DNA of 9,164 bases from Candidatus Staskawiczbacteria bacterium (GTDB lineage: Bacteria > Patescibacteriota > Minisyncoccia > Minisyncoccales > Staskawiczbacteraceae). The notes beneath the pieces are model-generated. The model was not told where the DNA came from. It worked only from the letters and a program-made list of their open reading frames with translations, and did no database searches. Within the stretch, counting starts at the first letter, position 1. The number at the start of each line of letters is the position of its first letter. Position numbers and translations under genes: made by a program. The stretch spans positions 1 through 9,164 of the forward strand of contig JAPLZA010000094.1 in NCBI GenBank assembly GCA_026395275.1, in the 5' to 3' direction. Shown here piece by piece: positions 5,610 through 9,164 of this stretch.

Positions 5610-5942
5610 ATGACAGACCTTAAAATTACCGATGCTAAGTTTGAAGAAGAAATTAAAATAATTGACAAGCTTGTCTTAGTGGATTTTTTTGCTACATGGT
5701 GCGGACCTTGCAAAGTTTTAGGCCCTATTTTAGAAAAAGTGGCCGAGCATTTTAAAGATAAAATTGTTTTGATAAAAGCCAATGTAGATGAATTCCCCAT
5801 TACTTCACAAAAATTCGGAGTTGAAAAAATTCCAACAGTTGTTTTATTCAAAAGCGGAAAACCAATAAATGGGTTTGTAGGTTTATTGCCGGAGAAAACA
5901 ATTAAAGACTGGCTGGAAAATACAATTAAAGAAGCCAAATAA
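5610..5942 (+). CDS. trxA: Thioredoxin
   Basis: This is a standard-length thioredoxin (110 aa) with active site WCGPC (30-34; redox cysteines 31 and 34), the DFFATWCGPC context, the buried Asp25, and the cis-proline loop KIPTVVLF (73-80; Pro75). It reduces disulfides in cytoplasmic proteins. The next gene, 1 nt after its stop, is a ferredoxin:thioredoxin reductase catalytic subunit, its likely electron donor. No SD precedes the ATG. Confidence 0.95.
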   Translation: MTDLKITDAKFEEEIKIIDKLVLVDFFATWCGPCKVLGPILEKVAEHFKDKIVLIKANVDEFPITSQKFGVEKIPTVVLFKSGKPINGFVGLLPEKTIKDWLENTIKEAK

Positions 5943-5943
5943 T

Positions 5944-6216
5944 ATGGAAAATAAAGAAAAAGTTGAACAGTTAAAAAAAGAATATGCCGAATACGCAAAA
6001 AAAAGCGGGTTTAATTTAAATCCTGATGAAAAAACCGTAGAAAGAATAATTGATGGGCTTTTGAAAAATGAAGGTAAATTTGGAGCAAAATACTGCCCAT
6101 GCAGGAGAGTAACAGGAGATAAAGCAGAAGATGCAAAAAAAATCTGCCCGTGTATATGGCATAAAGATGAAATTAAAAATGACGGGCATTGTTTCTGCCG
6201 TTTATACGTAAAATAA
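5944..6216 (+). CDS. ftrB: Ferredoxin:thioredoxin reductase, catalytic (beta) subunit
   Basis: The 90-residue protein carries the three paired-cysteine motifs of the catalytic subunit: CPCR (Cys51/53), CPC (Cys68/70) and CFC (Cys83/85). By family knowledge, four of these bind the [4Fe-4S] cluster and two form the redox-active disulfide that reduces thioredoxin. The spacings are 14 and 12 residues, not the 16 and 8 of the plant/cyanobacterial enzyme. That pattern fits the shorter FTR-like proteins of anaerobic bacteria and archaea (COG4802-type). Residues 1-45 form a charged helical N-terminus. No variable (alpha) subunit is nearby. The gene sits 1 nt after thioredoxin and 0 nt before obg, so the three are almost certainly co-transcribed. 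The donor is presumably ferredoxin. Confidence 0.9.
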   Translation: MENKEKVEQLKKEYAEYAKKSGFNLNPDEKTVERIIDGLLKNEGKFGAKYCPCRRVTGDKAEDAKKICPCIWHKDEIKNDGHCFCRLYVK

Positions 6217-7200
6217 ATGATAACTGATGACGTAAAAATAACAGTGAAGGCAGGAAACGGCGGTAATGGCCGGGTGGCTTTCAGCAACATCAAATATATG
6301 AAAGGCCCCACCGGAGCCAATGGCGGAATTGGAGGGAATGTTTTTCTTGAAGGCGTTGCCGACCTTGGAGCTTTAAGGCAATTCCGCTTTAAAAAAGACT
6401 TTGAGGCAGATAATGGAGAAAATGGCGGAGCTGGGCTTCACGACGGCGCCAAAGCAGATGATTTAACTTTGCTGGTTCCCGTGGGCACAGTTTGCCATAT
6501 TCTTACCGGGCCAAGAACACATACGGGCACCATAGAAATTACCAAAATTGGCCAACGCGAGTTGGTTGCCAAGGGCGGAAGAGGCGGAAAAGGAAATTGG
6601 TTTTTTAGATCTTCAATAAATACCACTCCAAAACAATTTGAACCCGGAAAGCCGGGAGAATATTTTGAATTGCGTTTGGAGTTGAAAATGATTGCCGATG
6701 TGGGGTTTATTGGTTTACCAAATGTAGGAAAATCCAGTTTGTTAAATGAGCTCACAAAAGCAAACGCAAAAGTTGCCAACTATCCTTTTACAACGTTAGA
6801 ACCAAACTTAGGAGTATATTACGACTTAGTTTTAGCAGACATACCAGGGCTTATAGAGGGTGCTTCAACCGGCAAAGGACTTGGCGTTAAATTTTTACGC
6901 CACATAGAGCGCACAAAAGTTGTGTTCCATTTTATTTCAGCTGACTCTACCAATCCCCTGCTAGACTACAAAACGGTTCGTCATGAACTGGAAAACTACG
7001 GCGACATTCTTTTAGGCAAACAAGAATATATATTTTTAAGTAAAATTGATCTTGTTGATAAAAAAGTTATTTCTGCAATTAAAAAAGACTTTAAAAAAAT
7101 AAAGAAAGAAATAGTCCCAATTTCCATAATAGATCCGGAAAGCATAGAAGCTGTCAAAAAAATCCTAAACACCATAGCCTTAGAAAAAAAGGTATGGTAA
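6217..7200 (+). CDS. obg: GTPase Obg/CgtA
   Basis: Obg is a GTPase needed for large-subunit ribosome maturation and stress signalling. The N-terminal glycine-rich Obg fold occupies about 1-158 (KAGNGGNGRVAFS, PTGANGGIGGNV, GGRGGKGN). The G domain follows: G1 GLPNVGKSS (166-174), G2 FTT (191-193), G3 DIPGL (208-212), Obg-typical GLGVKFLRHIERT (221-233), and G5 near VPISI (300-304). G4 reads SKID (275-278) where most Obg proteins have NKxD, a conservative change seen in some GTPases. The protein stops at 327 residues, with no C-terminal OCT extension. The ATG overlaps nothing but follows the FTR stop directly (0 nt) and has no SD, so translation probably depends on the upstream gene. Confidence 0.96.
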   Translation: MITDDVKITVKAGNGGNGRVAFSNIKYMKGPTGANGGIGGNVFLEGVADLGALRQFRFKKDFEADNGENGGAGLHDGAKADDLTLLVPVGTVCHILTGPRTHTGTIEITKIGQRELVAKGGRGGKGNWFFRSSINTTPKQFEPGKPGEYFELRLELKMIADVGFIGLPNVGKSSLLNELTKANAKVANYPFTTLEPNLGVYYDLVLADIPGLIEGASTGKGLGVKFLRHIERTKVVFHFISADSTNPLLDYKTVRHELENYGDILLGKQEYIFLSKIDLVDKKVISAIKKDFKKIKKEIVPISIIDPESIEAVKKILNTIALEKKVW

Positions 7201-7231
7201 AATTACCTAATAATAACTTAATAATAAAAAC

Positions 7232-7543
7232 ATGGATACAACATCTCTTGTAGAAATAGTTATAGTTATAGTTGCCATATATCTTTTTGTAAAGTTTGTG
7301 GTGACCCCTATAGTCAAAGCTATAGTAGGAATTATAATTTTCTTGGTGTTAATTTACCTTCTACAGCGATTCTTAGGATTTGATGTAGACAAAGTGCTAG
7401 CTCCTTTCGGCGTATCTCTCAACATAAGCAACTGGGGGTCTAGTTTTAGCTGGATCACGGGGCCATTAACTTCTATTGTAGATCAAGCAAAAGGCTTAAT
7501 AAGCTTTATTACCGGCAACTTCCCCAAGGCAGTAAATAAATAA
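7232..7543 (+). CDS. Small membrane protein of unknown function (103 aa)
   Basis: No family is recognised. Two closely spaced hydrophobic helices (about 7-25 and 28-48) form a hairpin, followed by an amphipathic C-terminal half (DVDKVLAPFGVSLNISNWG, then SIVDQAKGLISFITGNF) that may lie on the membrane surface. It begins 31 nt after obg and is followed 15 nt later by another tiny membrane protein. No SD is present, as in the rest of this region. Codon use matches its neighbours. A role with the hydrogenase-like protein downstream is possible from proximity only. Confidence 0.7.
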   Translation: MDTTSLVEIVIVIVAIYLFVKFVVTPIVKAIVGIIIFLVLIYLLQRFLGFDVDKVLAPFGVSLNISNWGSSFSWITGPLTSIVDQAKGLISFITGNFPKAVNK

Positions 7544-7558
7544 TTTACCATACAAATT

Positions 7559-7687
7559 ATGACTCTTGGAGCTATAATTCTAATAATAATTAATTTTTTA
7601 TCTTTCCCAACCTGGCATTTGGTCATATTTTTTATACTTCTATTTATACTTGTTGTCTGGTCTATGACTAAATCATGGGGGTTTTAA
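7559..7687 (+). CDS. Tiny membrane protein (42 aa)
   Basis: The ATG at 7559 opens a 42-codon frame ending in TAA at 7685-7687, filling most of the gap between the 103-aa gene and the hydrogenase-like gene. The peptide is almost entirely hydrophobic: helices at about 4-14 and 20-35, split by NFLSFPTW (12-19), and a short KSWGF tail. It lacks an SD, like its neighbours, and leaves 15 nt and 11 nt to them, the normal spacing of this operon. It could be a chance frame in AT-rich DNA, but the length, hydrophobic pattern and snug fit favour a real gene. Confidence 0.5.
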   Translation: MTLGAIILIIINFLSFPTWHLVIFFILLFILVVWSMTKSWGF

Positions 7688-7698
7688 TTCTGTTTTAA

Positions 7699-8553
7699 AT
7701 GGAATTACAAGAAAAAATCAACTTAATAAAAAACAACGAAGCAGTGGCGATGTTGGCGCCAACTTTTGCTATTGATTTTAAATATCCAAATATAATAGGC
7801 ATGTTGCGCCAATTAGGCTTTAAAGAGGTCACTGAGCTGACGTTTGGAGCCAGAATGGTTAATTGGGCTTATGCAAACTATGTGAAAGATCACCCCGAGC
7901 AAGAACTTTTTATCTCTACTCCCTGCCCCACAGTTGTAGCTTTTGTAAAAAACCAGTATCCAGAATTTGCAAAATACCTTATCCCAGTTGTTTCTCCAAT
8001 GATAGCAATGGCTAAAATACACAAAAAATTAAATCCAAAAGAAAAAATTATATTCATTTCGCCTTGCTGGGCAAAAGAAAATCTTGAAGCTCCAAAACAC
8101 GAAGAAATTGACGCTGTAATTACATTAAAAGACTTAAAACAAATTTTTGAGCAAGAGAATATAAAAGAAGAAAATTTTAATAAAGACTATTATTTTGATT
8201 CCCTTGTAAGAGAATATACAAAAATTTATCCTGTTTCCGGCGGACTGGCTGCTACCTCTCATATACAAAAATTATTCAAAGAAGGAGAGGTTTTTATAAC
8301 TGATGGCGTTGAAAATATAAAAAAAGCTTTTGAAGAAATAAAAAATAAAACGAAACCTTACAGGTTTATGGATTTGTTAAATTGCCCTGGCGGATGCATT
8401 GGCGGGCCGGCGATAAACAGACAAGATTTATCCATAGAAGAAAGAAAAAAAATAATCTTTGATTATACCCACCGCTCTTCTGAAGAATCCATGGGCAAAC
8501 ACCAAGGAAAAGTTAAAGATGCCGAAAACATTGACTTAAGCACAAAATATTAA
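7699..8553 (+). CDS. [FeFe]-hydrogenase-like H-domain protein, probably sensory or non-turnover
   Basis: The 284 residues correspond to the C-terminal catalytic domain of iron-only hydrogenases, with no N-terminal ferredoxin or [4Fe-4S] modules. The three H-cluster motifs are recognisable: STPCPTVVAF (73-82), ISPCWAKENLEA (120-131) and LNCPGGCIGGPA (227-238). These keep four ligand cysteines, Cys76, Cys123, Cys229 and Cys233. PVVSPMIAMA (96-105) and YPVSGGLAAT (177-186) also fit the fold. In catalytic enzymes motif 1 is TSCCP, where the first Cys relays protons; here that position is Pro75. This resembles putative sensory H-domain proteins with a single-Cys motif 1, so slow turnover or redox/H2 sensing is more likely than bulk H2 production. 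An in-frame TAA directly before the ATG fixes the start. No HydE/F/G maturase is in view. Confidence 0.85.
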   Translation: MELQEKINLIKNNEAVAMLAPTFAIDFKYPNIIGMLRQLGFKEVTELTFGARMVNWAYANYVKDHPEQELFISTPCPTVVAFVKNQYPEFAKYLIPVVSPMIAMAKIHKKLNPKEKIIFISPCWAKENLEAPKHEEIDAVITLKDLKQIFEQENIKEENFNKDYYFDSLVREYTKIYPVSGGLAATSHIQKLFKEGEVFITDGVENIKKAFEEIKNKTKPYRFMDLLNCPGGCIGGPAINRQDLSIEERKKIIFDYTHRSSEESMGKHQGKVKDAENIDLSTKY

Positions 8554-8563
8554 TAAAGGTCGC

Positions 8564-8600
8564 CGCCCCTTAAAGGGCGAGCCTCGCCCCGAAGGGCGGG
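8564..8600 (+). terminator. Two tandem GC-rich hairpins without a T-tract
   Basis: Hairpin 1 pairs cgccc (8564-8568) with gggcg (8575-8579). Hairpin 2 pairs ctcgccc (8583-8589) with gggcggg (8594-8600, one G-T pair) around a cgaa loop. Either 5' arm could pair with either 3' arm, so the structures can exchange. ttaaat follows rather than a T-run, so it may be a weak or decayed terminator or a processing/mRNA-stability element. The core of hairpin 2 (15 nt) recurs in the terminator at 9018-9043. Confidence 0.55.
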
Positions 8601-8627
8601 TTAAATAAAAAAATAAAACTTACAAAA

Positions 8628-9008
8628 ATGGAATTAGTAAATTATTTAGCAGAAATTTGGGGCATTTCAATAGCAATTGTTTCCCTTGCTCTTCTTATAA
8701 AAGAAAAGCACTTAAAAAAACTTTTTGCGGCCGTAGAAGCCGAAGATGATTTATTTATGTGGGGACTCGCTAGCTTAGTAATAGGTCTTGGAATGATTTT
8801 GTCATACAACGTATGGGCACAAAGCTGGCAAGTTATAATCACAATTCTAGGATGGGTTTCGTTGATAAAGGGATTGTGTTTGCTGTTCACGCCTGAATTA
8901 GCCAAAAAATGGACAAAGAAATTGGAAACATCCTCTTTCTTGCCATATGTATTATTTGCCGGAGTATTGATTGGTTTGGTAATAACTTATTTTGCATTCA
9001 CGGCATAA
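8628..9008 (+). CDS. Four-helix integral membrane protein of unknown function (126 aa)
   Basis: I cannot name the family. Four membrane segments are likely: 5-24, 42-60, 66-87 and 105-124. The loops are KEKHLKKLFAAVEAEDD (25-41), NVWAQSW (61-67) and a basic TPELAKKWTKKLE (88-100), placing the two charged loops on the cytoplasmic side. There is no signal peptide and no Cys or His cluster. It follows the tandem hairpins by 27 nt and has no SD. A bidirectional terminator lies after it. It may be its own unit or read through from the hydrogenase-like gene. Confidence 0.75.
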   Translation: MELVNYLAEIWGISIAIVSLALLIKEKHLKKLFAAVEAEDDLFMWGLASLVIGLGMILSYNVWAQSWQVIITILGWVSLIKGLCLLFTPELAKKWTKKLETSSFLPYVLFAGVLIGLVITYFAFTA

Positions 9009-9017
9009 ATTAAACTT

Positions 9018-9043
9018 AAAAACCGCCCCGAAGGGCGGTTTTT
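9018..9043. terminator. Bidirectional terminator between convergent genes
   Basis: An 11-bp perfect stem (aaaaaccgccc 9018-9028 / gggcggttttt 9033-9043) has a cgaa loop. On the minus strand the loop reads UUCG with C-G closure, the very stable form, so it is best built for rpoD transcripts. A/T tracts on both sides let it stop both the 126-aa gene and rpoD. Confidence 0.93.
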
Positions 9044-9050
9044 TGTTGGT

Positions 9051-9164
9051 CTAGTAATAATCTCTGACTTTTTTGAGTTCTTTATGTTTTCGCAATTTTT
9101 CCAATGCTTTTGCCTGAATTTGCCTAATTCTCTCACGGGTTACACCAAACTCCTCCCCTGTTTC
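9051..9164 (-). CDS. rpoD: RNA polymerase sigma factor RpoD, C-terminal fragment (cut by the window edge)
   Basis: On the minus strand, 37 residues and a TAG stop (9053-9051) are visible. They read TGEEFGVTRERIRQIQAKAL (residues 2-21) followed by EKLRKHKELKKVRDYY. This is the helix-turn-helix of sigma region 4.2, which binds the -35 element, and the typical Arg/Lys-rich end of a primary sigma factor. The usual RQIEAKAL is RQIQAKAL here. The frame is open to the window edge. The gene runs convergently to the 126-aa gene and shares its terminator. A primary sigma reading TTGACA-type -35 elements agrees with the promoters in the middle block. Confidence 0.93.
   Translation of the reverse strand, partial: ETGEEFGVTRERIRQIQAKALEKLRKHKELKKVRDYY

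Noticed and set aside
1..9164. UGA read as glycine or tryptophan (alternative code)
   Set aside because: All recognised proteins reach family length in the standard code with no in-frame UGA, so reassignment is not supported in this window.
1..9164. CRISPR array, rRNA gene or insertion sequence
   Set aside because: No regularly spaced repeats, rRNA-like stretches, transposase frames or terminal inverted repeats were seen.

Overview
The window looks like an AT-rich, reduced bacterial chromosome, most likely a Candidate Phyla Radiation (Patescibacteria) lineage. That is an inference from several traits: short intergenic spaces, an almost complete lack of Shine-Dalgarno (SD) motifs in the housekeeping genes, many small membrane proteins, a ferredoxin:thioredoxin reductase next to a thioredoxin, and a stand-alone [FeFe]-hydrogenase-like H-domain. 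All readable genes fit the standard bacterial code. All run left to right except the last one, and no gap without a gene exceeds 300 bases.

Left edge (1-1284): the C-terminal two thirds of the ribosome-associated GTPase TypA/BipA, closed by a strong UUCG-loop terminator. A 14-bp tandem duplication covers its stop codon.

Middle block (about 1285-4068): five genes unlike the rest. They are a single-domain cupin, a lysine-rich 87-residue orphan, a TauE/SafE-type transporter, and a two-gene unit of a small membrane protein plus a Cys-rich zinc-ribbon-like protein. Each unit has its own near-consensus sigma70-type promoter and its own intrinsic terminator, and all five genes have clear SD sites. 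Sampled GC reaches 45-53%, against 20-35% in sampled flanking coding DNA. The block starts at the typA terminator and ends at its own terminator before uppP. I read it as a candidate acquired island of self-contained expression modules, and it is the most interesting thing here.

Right part (4069-9008): SD-less, AT-rich genes. UppP (undecaprenyl-pyrophosphate phosphatase) is followed by a PAP2_C/sphingomyelin-synthase-like membrane enzyme. Thioredoxin, the catalytic subunit of ferredoxin:thioredoxin reductase and the GTPase Obg follow with gaps of 1 and 0 nt, forming a compact operon. Two small membrane proteins (103 and 42 aa) precede an [FeFe]-hydrogenase-like H-domain protein that keeps the four H-cluster cysteine ligands but has proline in place of the proton-relay cysteine, which suggests a redox or H2-sensing role rather than turnover. 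A four-helix membrane protein of unknown function ends the series.

Right edge (9018-9164): a bidirectional terminator separates that gene from the convergent 3' end of an rpoD-type sigma factor (region 4.2).
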